Of a stretch of DNA of 64,000 nucleotides, positions 26,496 to 35,538 are shown in pieces. The notes under the pieces were generated by a model that worked only from the letters and a program-made list of their open reading frames with translations, was not told the DNA's origin and made no database searches. Location: NCBI RefSeq assembly GCF_014529935.1, contig NZ_JACVFC010000001.1:1984001-2048000 (forward strand), given 5' to 3'. Source of the stretch: Chitinophaga qingshengii. GTDB lineage: Bacteria; Bacteroidota; Bacteroidia; Chitinophagales; Chitinophagaceae. Position numbers and translations under genes: made by a program. Each line of letters begins with the position of its first letter. The first letter of the stretch is position 1.

Positions 26496-27317
26496 TCAAA
26501 TCGCTACGGGTGCTTTAATAGCCGGATGGAACTGGTAGTTCACCAGCTCAAAGTCTTCATATTTAAATGCAAACAGGTCTTTCACGTCCGGGTTTATTTT
26601 CATTACCGGCAGCGGGAAAGGTGTTCTGCTCAGTTGCAGCTGTGCTTGTTCCATATGGTTGCTGTACAGGTGTACATCCCCGAAGGTGTGGATAAAGTCG
26701 CCCGCATCGAGGTCGCATACCTGTGCCATCATCATGGTAAGCAGGGCGTAGGAAGCGATGTTAAAAGGTACGCCCAGGAATACATCGGCGCTGCGCTGAT
26801 AAAGCTGGCAGCTGAGTTTTCCCCTGGTTTCACCTTTGGCGGTATCCGGCGGTGTTACATAAAACTGAAACAGGCAATGGCAGGGACTGAGCGCCATTTT
26901 GGACAGGTCGCCCACATTCCAGGCATTGACAATAATGCGGCGGGAATCCGGGTTCTTTTTAATGGTTTCCAGGGCGATGCTGATCTGATCGATCACTTCG
27001 CCGGAAGTGGTTTCCCAGCTACGCCATTGTTTACCGTATACCGGGCCCAGATCGCCTTTTTCATCGGCCCATTCGTCCCATATGCTTACGCCATGTTCCT
27101 TCAGCCAGCCGATATTGGTATCGCCTCTCAGGAACCATAACAATTCGTATATGATAGATTTCAGGTGCAGTTTTTTGGTGGTTACCACCGGGAAGCCTTC
27201 CTGGAGATTAAATCTCATCTGGTATCCGAAACAGCTGGTAGTACCTGTACCGGTGCGGTCAGTTTTAACGGCGCCTTCCTTGATAATATGTTGTAATAAA
27301 GTGAGATATTGTTCCAT
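26496..27317 (-). CDS. thyA: Thymidylate synthase
   Basis: Methylates dUMP to dTMP using methylene-tetrahydrofolate, the source of thymidine for DNA. The 273-residue protein has the nucleophile Cys in [12 protein letters not shown] near 146, RTGTGT near the N-terminus (dUMP phosphate Arg), and [19 protein letters not shown]. The open frame begins 15 codons earlier, but the ATG at 27317 ([11 protein letters not shown]) gives the family-standard start. First gene of the thyA-folA operon. Upstream lies a 308-bp gap to susC. Confidence 0.97.
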   Translation of the reverse strand: MEQYLTLLQHIIKEGAVKTDRTGTGTTSCFGYQMRFNLQEGFPVVTTKKLHLKSIIYELLWFLRGDTNIGWLKEHGVSIWDEWADEKGDLGPVYGKQWRSWETTSGEVIDQISIALETIKKNPDSRRIIVNAWNVGDLSKMALSPCHCLFQFYVTPPDTAKGETRGKLSCQLYQRSADVFLGVPFNIASYALLTMMMAQVCDLDAGDFIHTFGDVHLYSNHMEQAQLQLSRTPFPLPVMKINPDVKDLFAFKYEDFELVNYQFHPAIKAPVAI

Positions 27318-27625
27318 AATCAGGGGGCAAGTTACGAGAAAAATATAACCTAAATAAGTCAAATAAAAAAGTGAAAATCCGTATGATTTTTCGTAAACTG
27401 ACGTCCAAAATAGCCGAAAAGTAGTTACAACAGCCCATTTTCAGCCCACTGCCGGTAGGTGTACCCGATATTGAAAAGCCTGATCATTCCCTCATCGCCA
27501 GCAGGAAAAGTAAGAGACAATTTTTCAACCAAAAACAACTCAAACGCCATATTTCCCCACACCAAAATCTTTAATTCCACCAAACCTTGATTTGCTTATC
27601 AATTTAATCTAAACCAATTCGTGCT
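27318..27625. other. Intergenic region thyA/susC-1 without recognised features
   Basis: 308 bp between two divergent genes. It should carry promoters for both. I see no good TAnnTTTG box with a spaced TTTG, no strong hairpin and no octamer array. Nothing indicates a small gene. Confidence 0.5.
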
Positions 27626-30619
27626 ATGCTTCTACCAAAATCCAGCATGCTGGTGTTGCTTTGTCTATGCAGCACACTGGCCTTATTTGCCCAACAAAAC
27701 ATCACGGGCAGGATCAAGGATGCCACCAATGGCAATCCTATTCCCGGCGCCACCGTGCGCGTGCCCAACAGTAACAAGGGCACTATTTCCGATGTAGATG
27801 GCAAATATACGATCAGCGTCCCGGCAACGGTATCCCGCCTGATCGTCAGTTACACCGGCTACAAAACGCAGACCGTGGCCCTCGCTCCCGGCGCTACCAC
27901 CCTCAACATCTCGCTGGAAGAAGATTTCGCCCGGCTGGATGAGATCGTGGTGACCGGTCTCGCTACCAATATCAAACGAAGTAACCTGGCTAACGCTGTA
28001 GCCACCATTTCCGGCAAAGAGCTGAATGGCGTGGCGCCGGCCCAGACTTTCGACGCAGCCCTCTCCGGAAAAGTGCCCGGCGCCCTGATCACGGCCAACT
28101 CCGGCGCCCCCGGTGGTGGTATCTCCGTGAAAATGCGCGGTATCACCTCCGTATTTGGCAACTCCCAGCCGTTGTATGTGGTAGACGGTATCTTTTTCAA
28201 CAACAGCAGTATCCCCGCCGGACTCAATGATGTTACCGGCGCCGCTACCGCCGGCAACCCCAACAACCAGGACAACCCTTCCAGCCGTATCGCCGACCTG
28301 AACCCGGAAGATATTGAGAACATCGAAGTGCTCAAAGGCGCTTCCGCCGCCGCCCTGTACGGCGCCAAAGCAGCTGCCGGCGTTATCATCATCACCACCA
28401 AAAAAGGTAAGTCGGGCAAAACCAAAGTGACCCTCAACCAGGAAGTGGGTTTCTCTAAAGTGCGCCACCTCATCGGCGTACGGAAATTTACCGCCGAAAC
28501 AGCCGCCGACCTGGGTGGCAGCGCCACCAGCACCGATCCTGATGTGATCGCCGCCCGCGCCGCGCTGAAAGCCCAGTTCGAAGCAGCCCAATCGGCCGGT
28601 AAAATTTATGATTACGAAAAGGAAATCTTCGGTCAAACCGGTCTTGTATTCAATACCGGCGTATCTATGAGCGGCGGTTCCGAAAAAACGACCTTCTACC
28701 TGGCCGGCAACCGCAGACAGGAACAGGGTATCGTTAAAAATACCGGTTACTTCAATAACTCATTCCGCCTGAACATAGATCATAAAATCAATGATCGTTT
28801 ATCCGTAGGCGTTACCACCAATTACATTAACTCCTCCGCCGACAGAGGCGTGACCAACAACGACAACAATGGCGTTTCTTTTGGTGTAGCCCTGTCTACC
28901 ACACCGGGCTTTATAGAGCTGCACCCCAACGCCCTGGGCGAATACCCGCGTAACGCGTTTGCAGCGTCCAACCCCATCGAAACCCGCGATAAGATGATCA
29001 ACAATGAAGGCGTGAACCGTTTCGTTGGTGGTGGTAACCTCGAATACCGCCTTCAGCAAAGCAACCACTCCTCCACCAAAGTGGTGGTAAGAGCCGGTGT
29101 GGACTACTTCAACCTGAAGACCATGGCCGTTTTTCCGCGTGATCTGCAGTTTGAGGAAAAAGCCCAGCAAGGTCACTCCATCCAGGGTAATACCAACAAT
29201 ACCAATACCAACCTGGCAGGCTTCGTAGCCAACACCTGGACACCTCATGAGAAGTTATCGCTGACCAGTACCGCCGGCGCCACACTCGAAACCGGGTACA
29301 TGGACAACATCGTTACCGTAGCTACCAACCTGGTCTCCGGTCAGACCAACGTAGACGCCAGCGGTAATACCACCACCCGTCAGTTCCGCCAGAAATACCG
29401 CGATAACGGTATGTTCATCCAGGAAGACCTGTCACTCATGGACGCCTTCACCATCAGCGGCGGCGTACGTTTTGACCGTTCCACCAATAACGGCGACTAT
29501 CTCAAATACTACGTCTTCCCCAAAGGCGCCTTTGCCTGGAACATCAGTAAGATGCCTTTCTGGAACCTGGACAAGGTAGATAACCTGAAAGTACGTATCG
29601 CCTACGGCCAGTCCGGCAACGTGCCTCCTTACGGCAGTAAGTTCACCGGCATGCTGGGCAGCAATATCGGCGGGTTCCCCGGCGTACTGGTGGATAACCT
29701 GCTCGGCAACCCCGGTATTAAACCGGAAAGACAAACGGAACTGGAAATGGGTCTCGACTTCAGCCTGCTGAACGGCCGGATATCCATGGAAGCCACCTAT
29801 TACAACAAACGCATCTACGACGTATTGTTAAGGCACAGCATCCCCTCTTCCACCGGTTATGCCAGCGAATGGAAAAACAGTGGCGACCTTAGCAACAACG
29901 GTGTGGAACTGGGCCTAACGGCCATCCCCGTCAACAACAGCAGCATTAAATGGACCACCAATGTGAACTGGTGGCTCAACCGCTCAAAAATGACGAAGCT
30001 GATTATTCCGCCATATGCCATTGGCGCTTTTGGTGCTTCCCTGGGAACTTTCTACCTGGAAGAAGGACAGCCCGTGACACAGATCAAGGGTATCGTAGAC
30101 GATCAGCTGAAACTGGTAGGTAATGTAGAACCGAAGTTCCAGATGAGCTTTTACAACGATCTTACTTTCCTGAAAAACTTCTCCCTGCGTTTCCTCATTC
30201 ACTGGAAAAAAGGAGGCGACAACATCAACCTGGGTCAGTTGCTGAACGACGGCGGCGCCACCTCACCGGATTACGATGACATGATCAACGGCAAAAAAGC
30301 CGGTGTATACAGGCCAGGCGGCGGCGCCGGTATATATGTACAGGATGCATCGTATATCCGTATCCGTGAGATCGGTTTGTATTATAATGTTCCGTTGAAG
30401 AATACCAAAACCATCAAGGGTGTCCGGTTGGGCCTTTCTGCCAATAACTTCTTCACCTGGACAAAATACGTAGGATATGATCCGGAGGTATCCAACTTCG
30501 GCAGCAATACCATTACTACCGCCCAAAGCCGCGGCAGCAATGGTTTATCTACCGGCGTAGACGTAATGCCTTTCCCTGCCAGCAAGCGGGCCAGTTTCCA
30601 TGTAGGCATCGATTTCTGA
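27626..30619 (+). CDS. SusC/RagA-family TonB-dependent outer-membrane transporter (1), no STN domain
   Basis: A 997-residue outer-membrane transporter for a glycan or peptide, energised by TonB/ExbBD. Signal peptide residues 1-22 (cut before QQNITGR). A carboxypeptidase regulatory-like domain at about 24-103 (GRIKDATNGNPIPGATVRVP, VDGKYTISVP) leads to the DEIVVTG junction near 110. The plug, about 115-240, has VVDGIFF and NIEVLKGASAAALYGAKAAAGVIIITT; the large barrel follows, ending KRASFHVGIDF. It lacks the N-terminal STN signalling domain. The SusD partner follows 30 nt later. No sigma/anti-sigma genes are adjacent, in contrast with the two other SusC loci here. Confidence 0.93.
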   Translation: MLLPKSSMLVLLCLCSTLALFAQQNITGRIKDATNGNPIPGATVRVPNSNKGTISDVDGKYTISVPATVSRLIVSYTGYKTQTVALAPGATTLNISLEEDFARLDEIVVTGLATNIKRSNLANAVATISGKELNGVAPAQTFDAALSGKVPGALITANSGAPGGGISVKMRGITSVFGNSQPLYVVDGIFFNNSSIPAGLNDVTGAATAGNPNNQDNPSSRIADLNPEDIENIEVLKGASAAALYGAKAAAGVIIITTKKGKSGKTKVTLNQEVGFSKVRHLIGVRKFTAETAADLGGSATSTDPDVIAARAALKAQFEAAQSAGKIYDYEKEIFGQTGLVFNTGVSMSGGSEKTTFYLAGNRRQEQGIVKNTGYFNNSFRLNIDHKINDRLSVGVTTNYINSSADRGVTNNDNNGVSFGVALSTTPGFIELHPNALGEYPRNAFAASNPIETRDKMINNEGVNRFVGGGNLEYRLQQSNHSSTKVVVRAGVDYFNLKTMAVFPRDLQFEEKAQQGHSIQGNTNNTNTNLAGFVANTWTPHEKLSLTSTAGATLETGYMDNIVTVATNLVSGQTNVDASGNTTTRQFRQKYRDNGMFIQEDLSLMDAFTISGGVRFDRSTNNGDYLKYYVFPKGAFAWNISKMPFWNLDKVDNLKVRIAYGQSGNVPPYGSKFTGMLGSNIGGFPGVLVDNLLGNPGIKPERQTELEMGLDFSLLNGRISMEATYYNKRIYDVLLRHSIPSSTGYASEWKNSGDLSNNGVELGLTAIPVNNSSIKWTTNVNWWLNRSKMTKLIIPPYAIGAFGASLGTFYLEEGQPVTQIKGIVDDQLKLVGNVEPKFQMSFYNDLTFLKNFSLRFLIHWKKGGDNINLGQLLNDGGATSPDYDDMINGKKAGVYRPGGGAGIYVQDASYIRIREIGLYYNVPLKNTKTIKGVRLGLSANNFFTWTKYVGYDPEVSNFGSNTITTAQSRGSNGLSTGVDVMPFPASKRASFHVGIDF

Positions 30620-30649
30620 TCATTATCTGACCATCAAAACTGAAAACAA

Positions 30650-31960
30650 ATGAAAAAACTGATTATATACCTGTCCGGCGCCCTGCTAGCCCTGAGTGCC
30701 TGCCAGAAAGATGAGATCAACAGTCTGAATACGCCCGTAGTAGGCCGTATCGTTGTCAATCCTTCCAAGAGCGACCTGTTCAACCTGGTGACCGGCGCCG
30801 AATCCGGTTTACGTAACAATGCCGGTACCTATCTCGATGGCGTAGGCGTGATAGGCCGTGAGATGTACCGTTTTTCCGGCTCCGAGCCCCGCTGGACCAC
30901 CGACATGCTCGGCGGTGGCAGCAAGCAGCTGGATAACAACACCTTTTACATCACCAACCCTTTTGCCGCCCGTTACCAGGTGGCCCGTCAGTGTTTTATC
31001 CTGATGGAAGCGCTGAAAACCACGCGGAACGAAGTAGCCAGCGATGTGCAAAAGAAGGCCTTCCAGGGTTTTGCCAAAACGCTGATTGGTTATGAATTGC
31101 TGATGAACATCAACATGACCGATTCCAATGGCGCCCGTATTCCCGTAGCGGACAACGCCAACCTGGGCCCTATCATTACCAATCCCCGCATAGTAATGGA
31201 TTCCGTGATCAAGTTCCTCGATGCCGGTAAGGCAGACCTGACCGGTTCCGAAGTAATTTTCCCGCTCTCTGAAGGATTTGCCGGCTTTAAAGATGCCGCC
31301 GGGCTGATTAAATTCAACCGTGCCATTGCCGCCAGGGTGCATATTTACCGCAAAGATTGGGCAGCAGCACTGGCTGCGCTGAATGAGTCCTTCTTCGACC
31401 TCAATGGTGCTTTCAATAACGGTGTATTCAGCACTTTCTCCACCAATGGCGGAGACCTGGTAAACCCCATGTATCTGCAACCCAATTCCACCGGTGAAAT
31501 CAGGGTGGCGCATCCTTCTTTTATCGCTGACATCCTGCCAACGGACGACCGTAAGAATAAAACGGCCGTACGTACCTCCGCTGCCAGCAGCGTAGGGCTG
31601 ACCAGCAACCGGGATCTGAATCTCTGGCCCAGCCTCAGCAGCCCTATTTCCATTATCCGGAATGAAGAGCTGATATTGATTTATGCCGAAGCCAAAATAC
31701 AGCTGGCTCAGTTCCCGGACGCCATCGTAGCCATCAACAGGATCAGGACCTCTCACAATCTTCCCGTTTATGGCGATGCTGTTACCTCCCCTGCCCTTAT
31801 CAACGAACTGCTGTATGAGCGCCGGTATTCGCTGTTCATGGAAGGTCACCGCTGGATAGATGTTCGCCGGTATCAAAGGCTGAATACACTACCGATAGAC
31901 CGTCCGGATGACGATGTGTGGTCAAGGTACCCGCTGCCGATGAGCGAAACCAACCAGTAA
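30650..31960 (+). CDS. SusD/RagB-family outer-membrane lipoprotein (1)
   Basis: Surface lipoprotein that forms the lid of the SusC transporter and binds the substrate. The 436-residue protein has a lipoprotein signal with the modified Cys18 (LLALSACQKDE), then TPR-like helices as in the family, for example FVDAIVAINRIRTSHNLPVY near 355-375 and LLYERRYSLFMEGHRWIDVRR near 390-410, the hallmark C-terminal motif. Last gene of the pair with susC-1; a nested inverted repeat follows at 31971. The substrate is not predictable, as no glycosidase or peptidase gene is beside it. Confidence 0.92.
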   Translation: MKKLIIYLSGALLALSACQKDEINSLNTPVVGRIVVNPSKSDLFNLVTGAESGLRNNAGTYLDGVGVIGREMYRFSGSEPRWTTDMLGGGSKQLDNNTFYITNPFAARYQVARQCFILMEALKTTRNEVASDVQKKAFQGFAKTLIGYELLMNINMTDSNGARIPVADNANLGPIITNPRIVMDSVIKFLDAGKADLTGSEVIFPLSEGFAGFKDAAGLIKFNRAIAARVHIYRKDWAAALAALNESFFDLNGAFNNGVFSTFSTNGGDLVNPMYLQPNSTGEIRVAHPSFIADILPTDDRKNKTAVRTSAASSVGLTSNRDLNLWPSLSSPISIIRNEELILIYAEAKIQLAQFPDAIVAINRIRTSHNLPVYGDAVTSPALINELLYERRYSLFMEGHRWIDVRRYQRLNTLPIDRPDDDVWSRYPLPMSETNQ

Positions 31961-31970
31961 CTGTGATAGA

Positions 31971-32141
31971 CATGATTATTGCTGATTACGCTGATTAGCG
32001 GAGATTGGCGTGTATATAAAAAGAACATCCCGCTTGATGCATTTATCAAGCGGGATGTTCTTTTTATAATTAATTCGAATTGTTATTGGTGTAGATGTTC
32101 GCTCTTATCTCCGCTAATCAGCGTAATCAGCAATAATCATG
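31971..32141. repeat. Nested inverted repeat (35 bp outer, 24 bp inner) at susD-1/putA junction
   Basis: Outer arms 31971-32005 and 32107-32141 are perfect inverted repeats of 35 bp, made of GATTA-containing units of 9-10 bp (GATTACGCT, GATTAGCGGA). Inside, 32015-32038 and 32045-32068 form a perfect 24-bp hairpin with a 6-nt loop. The gap between outer and inner repeat is 9 nt on the left and 38 nt on the right. It fills the gap between two convergent genes. Confidence 0.95.
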
Positions 32142-32151
32142 TCCATCGGCG

Positions 32152-33330
32152 TTACAGGCCGCGACGTTTCAGCTCTTTCCTGATCAGTCCCAGTTCACGA
32201 CCCATCTGGCCGGCGATGGATGTATTTTCCTGTGCTCTGCGTATGAGGTAGGGCATTACATCTTTTACAGGGCCGTAAGGCAGGTATTTGGTAACGGTAT
32301 AACCGGCATGTGCCAGGTTGAAGGTAATGTTGTCGCTCATACCGAGCAGCTGTGAAAAGCTAACGTGCGGGTGGTTATGCGGGATATTTTTTTCATCCAT
32401 GGTACGGGCGGCGAGCATACAGCTGTTTTCGTTGTGGGTACCGATGAATACGGCGAGTTTGTCGAGGTGATTCAGGCAAAACTGTACAGCCGCGTTGTAA
32501 TCTCTGTCAGTAGCTTCTTTGCTGGGCTGAATCGGTGTGGGGTAATTGTTTTCTGCCGCGCGTTTGTTTTCTTTTTCCATATAGGCGCCCCGTACCAGTT
32601 TAGCACCGAGGAGGTAACCTCCTTTGCTGGCTTTTTCCAGGGATTTTTGCAGGAAGGGGTAACGGTCGTGGCAATACATCTGGAAGGTGTTGTAAACGAT
32701 CACCTGGCCGTGGTTGAACAGCGACATCATTTCGTCTGTCAGATCGTCCACCGGTTGCTGTATCCAGGATTCTTCCGCATCGATGAGCAGTCCTACTTTG
32801 TATTGTGCTGCTGCTTCAGCTACGGAATGCACTCTGGAACGTACCCGGATATATTCCTGTTGTTCCTGCGGAGAAAGGGTATCGCCGCGGTGTACTTTTT
32901 CCAGCAGTTCAAAGCGGGCAAAGCCGGTGATTTTGATAGCGATAAAAGGAATATCCGGTTTGCTGGCGGCGTACTGGATAGCGCGGATAAATTCCGGAAC
33001 CGCATGATCGTAACTTTCTTCCCCTTCCATCGCTTCCACGCCATAGTCGAGTACCACGCCCACATGATAATTGCCCAGTTGCAGCGCTGTGTGTGCCGCT
33101 TCATCCAGGGTTTCACCTCCGCAGAACTGAGAGAATATCGTGTTTTTGATGATGCCTTTGATCGGTAAATGAAGTTTGAATGCCAGCGGCGTCAATGCTG
33201 CGCCCATTTTCACCAGCCATGGTTTCCCGATGTTACTGAAGAGAAAGTTGGCTTTTTTTAATGCTTTGTCGGTCTTTGCCTCAAACGCAATAGCCGTATT
33301 ATCGAACGATAAAGTTAGCTGCTTTTCCAT
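32152..33330 (-). CDS. Proline dehydrogenase
   Basis: Flavoenzyme that oxidises proline to pyrroline-5-carboxylate; this is the single-domain form, not fused to the aldehyde dehydrogenase. The 392-residue protein folds as a TIM barrel, with core motifs IAIKITGFARFELLEK, VGLLIDAEESWIQQPVDD, VIVYNTFQMYCHD, LGAKLVRGAYMEKE and FIGTHNENS. RRAQENTSIAGQMGRELGLI at the C-terminus carries the paired arginines that bind the substrate carboxylate. The longer open frame begins with TTG; the ATG at 33330 (MEKQLTLSF) is chosen. The gene stands alone and converges on susD-1. The second enzyme of the pathway is not in the window. Confidence 0.93.
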   Translation of the reverse strand: MEKQLTLSFDNTAIAFEAKTDKALKKANFLFSNIGKPWLVKMGAALTPLAFKLHLPIKGIIKNTIFSQFCGGETLDEAAHTALQLGNYHVGVVLDYGVEAMEGEESYDHAVPEFIRAIQYAASKPDIPFIAIKITGFARFELLEKVHRGDTLSPQEQQEYIRVRSRVHSVAEAAAQYKVGLLIDAEESWIQQPVDDLTDEMMSLFNHGQVIVYNTFQMYCHDRYPFLQKSLEKASKGGYLLGAKLVRGAYMEKENKRAAENNYPTPIQPSKEATDRDYNAAVQFCLNHLDKLAVFIGTHNENSCMLAARTMDEKNIPHNHPHVSFSQLLGMSDNITFNLAHAGYTVTKYLPYGPVKDVMPYLIRRAQENTSIAGQMGRELGLIRKELKRRGL

Positions 33331-33630
33331 GGGGCGCAAAGTTAGGGTGCGCCTGGATTCTAAACAAAAATCATTATAATATCAGGGAATATTTTTAATA
33401 GCATAAACGGAAATTGTCTATTGCTTCACAAAAATTGTTGCGCGGGAAAAAAGGGCAGCGTGGCGGCTCCGGATTTTATCAAATATTCAATAATAGGAAT
33501 ATGATGTTTAATCCCTATGCTTAAAAATTTCAGGCGGTTCTTCCTCCTGCGCTGTGGAAAGCCGAAATTCTTGCCGGGTCCGTTTAATTTTACTTATTTT
33601 GGGGCTTTTCTGTTGACAAACACCCGGAAT
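33331..33630. other. Divergent intergenic region putA/fecR-1
   Basis: About 300 bp between divergent start codons. A box TTATTTTG (33594-33601) resembles the -7 consensus and lies about 30 nt before the fecR-1 ATG; no -33 box is clear. No ECF sigma gene and no coding potential for one is present here. Confidence 0.45.
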
Positions 33631-34422
33631 ATGAAAAAATCCCGAACGTGGCTTTATGCCTTGATTTTAGTGGCCTTAGGTGTCATCGTTCTGCTGACCT
33701 GGAAATTACGGGAGCCGTCCTCTAAGACGCCATCCTATAGCATAGCCGATTTAAAGGCATCTGGCGTAACCTACGCACTTCACCAGGGGAAGACCGGCAG
33801 CCGGACGGAGATCACCTTACCGGACAGTACGACTGTTATCCTGAACTCCGCTTCCGACCTGCACGTTCCCAGTGATTATGCCAAAGGCAACCGCACCGTG
33901 ATCCTCGATGGCGACGCATTTTTTGACGTGAAGCCCGGCAAGGACAGTTTCACCGTTGTCAGCAGTATCCTGAAAGCTACGGTGCTGGGCACTTCCTTCC
34001 GTATGCGCTCCTTCGCCAGCCAACAGGGCGCCACCTATTATCAGCTGACAGGTTCCAGCCGTGTGGGCAAATCCTACCATTCCGCTACCGACAACCAGCC
34101 GGAAATACTGGAGCGCGGCCAGATGGTGCTGGCCAACCGGGAAATAGACCTGCTGGAGAAAGAAACCTATCATGCCGAAGAACTGGAAACCTGGCTTTCC
34201 GATATCCTCCGCATACAAAACGCTAATCCGATGGCTGTTTCCCGTTTACTGGAGGATTGGTTTGGGGTAGAAGTGGAAATGCATGGAGACGCCTCCAAAG
34301 CCCGTATCATTACCGAAGCCCTGTTTTTCAACGCTTCCCTGGAGGAGGTACTGACCAACCTTGCCGGCCAGCAAGGGTTTAAGTATAAAATCGATAAAAA
34401 TAAAGTCATCCTCAATTTCTAG
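33631..34422 (+). CDS. Truncated orphan FecR-type protein
   Basis: A 264-residue membrane-anchored protein. One membrane segment lies at residues of about 6-24 (LYALILVALGVIVLLTWKLR). The FecR domain follows (about 60-170: GSRTEITLPDSTTVILNSAS, KPGKDSFTVV, TVLGTSFRMR), then a DUF4974/STN-like C-terminal domain (NPMAVSRLLEDWFGVEVE, ASLEEVLTNLAG). The cytoplasmic anti-sigma domain, normally about 80-100 residues before the membrane segment, is missing: the ATG at 33631 starts two residues before it, and the longer open frame upstream (33517) has no FecR-like content. No ECF sigma gene is adjacent. It may have lost its partner or taken a periplasmic role. A terminator follows at 34443. Confidence 0.82.
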   Translation: MKKSRTWLYALILVALGVIVLLTWKLREPSSKTPSYSIADLKASGVTYALHQGKTGSRTEITLPDSTTVILNSASDLHVPSDYAKGNRTVILDGDAFFDVKPGKDSFTVVSSILKATVLGTSFRMRSFASQQGATYYQLTGSSRVGKSYHSATDNQPEILERGQMVLANREIDLLEKETYHAEELETWLSDILRIQNANPMAVSRLLEDWFGVEVEMHGDASKARIITEALFFNASLEEVLTNLAGQQGFKYKIDKNKVILNF

Positions 34423-34442
34423 TATATTCATCAACGTTATAC

Positions 34443-34472
34443 AAGCCCGGTGTACCCTCACCGGGCTTTTTT
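34443..34472 (+). terminator. Intrinsic terminator after fecR-1
   Basis: AAGCCCGG / CCGGGCTT hairpin with a 10-nt loop and a TTTTTT run, 20 nt after the stop codon. Confidence 0.88.
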
Positions 34473-34565
34473 ATGCCTAAGGTGTCGGTCTGCGCCGTGA
34501 CATGGTACTTCAAGGCAATTCACCCGACATTTTTGTAATTTTATATTAACAAAAGCGCTCCATTT

Positions 34566-35414
34566 ATGAAAAAACTATCCTTACTGCTGCTCTCGCTGGG
34601 CAGCACGCTCGGACTGTTCGCACAAACAGCTCCCTGCTGCCATACCACCGACGCCGTGACAGAATTTACCGGGCTGGCCAACCGGGAAGACTTCCGGATG
34701 GCACACAAGGACCCTCTCCCCTATACCTACCAGGGCACGGCCGGCGCCGAAGTGAGCTTTTCCGCTCCGGATGGTAAAACCGCCTATGGTTTCCTGTTTA
34801 AGGCGAAAAAGCCTACCGACAAATACCTGTTTGTATACCAGGAATGGTATGGTTTGAATGACTATGTAAAAAAGGAATCAGAGAAATTGTACAACGATCT
34901 GGGAGGCAATGTGAATGTACTGGCGGTAGACCTGTACGATAAAGTGGTAGCCACCAACCGGGAAGAAGCGGCAAAAACCATGCAATCCGTGCCCCGGGAA
35001 CGGCTGAAAGCCATTATGGAAGGTGCCCGTGGCTATGCCGGTAAATCAGCGCATATTGTTACCCTCGGCTGGTGTTTCGGTGGAGCGATCGCCTTACAAT
35101 CGGCACTGGTCAATGGCAGCCAGAACCTGGGTACTGTGATGTATTACGGTATGCCGGAAAAAGATGTGAACGCCCTCAAACAATTACATGGTCCGGTACT
35201 TGGATTGTTTGCCAATAAGGATAAAGGCATTACTCCCCAAATAGTAGACGAGTTTGAACAAAATATGAAAAAGGCAGGTAAAACGTTAACGGTTAAACGT
35301 TATGATGCAGAACATGCCTTCGCTAACCCCAGCAATCCGATTTATAACAGTGAAGCCACAAAGGATGCATATGCGAATACGTTGTCTTTTTTAAAGAAAC
35401 GGTTCCAGCTGTAA
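34566..35414 (+). CDS. Secreted dienelactone hydrolase-family protein
   Basis: A 282-residue alpha/beta hydrolase of the DLH family. Signal peptide residues 1-20 (cut before QTAPCCH). The nucleophile elbow is GWCFGG, with Cys near residue 168 instead of Ser, which is typical of dienelactone hydrolase. The acid and His are likely in the AEHAFANPSNP segment near 247. The FVYQEWYGLNDYVKKESEKL segment is the common DLH oxyanion region. An unusual N-terminal piece with CCH precedes the fold. Substrate unknown. It lies 143 nt after fecR-1 and is followed by an array. Confidence 0.88.
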   Translation: MKKLSLLLLSLGSTLGLFAQTAPCCHTTDAVTEFTGLANREDFRMAHKDPLPYTYQGTAGAEVSFSAPDGKTAYGFLFKAKKPTDKYLFVYQEWYGLNDYVKKESEKLYNDLGGNVNVLAVDLYDKVVATNREEAAKTMQSVPRERLKAIMEGARGYAGKSAHIVTLGWCFGGAIALQSALVNGSQNLGTVMYYGMPEKDVNALKQLHGPVLGLFANKDKGITPQIVDEFEQNMKKAGKTLTVKRYDAEHAFANPSNPIYNSEATKDAYANTLSFLKKRFQL

Positions 35415-35538
35415 CATTTACGGATTTTTTGATTTAAGAATTTTGGAATTTAAAAATGCAGCGAAGAACATGTTATATGACGTAATCTTCACTGCATTTT
35501 TAAATTCCAAAATTCTTAAATCAAAAAATCCGTAAATG
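35415..35538. repeat. Octamer array filling a convergent gap, second copy of the 18-kb element
   Basis: Arms 35415-35467 and 35486-35538, 53 bp each, one mismatch, loop 18 nt. Units: CATTTACG, GATTTTTT, GATTTAAG, AATTTTGG, AATTTAAA, then AATGCAGCGAAGA. It begins directly after the TAA of the DLH gene and ends directly before the isomerase stop codon. The loop is the reverse complement of the loop at 18177-18194 apart from a few bases. Confidence 0.97.

Noticed and set aside
32060-32090. TTCGAATT near 32075 as part of a tRNA T-loop
   Set aside because: No cloverleaf can be built around it and it lies inside the nested repeat.
31971-32141. Nested palindrome as a transposon end or integron attC site
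   Set aside because: No transposase, integrase or target duplication is visible, and the repeats lack attC core motifs.
33517-33630. Longer start for the orphan FecR at 33517
   Set aside because: The added residues do not resemble an anti-sigma domain and lie ahead of a better ATG next to the membrane segment.
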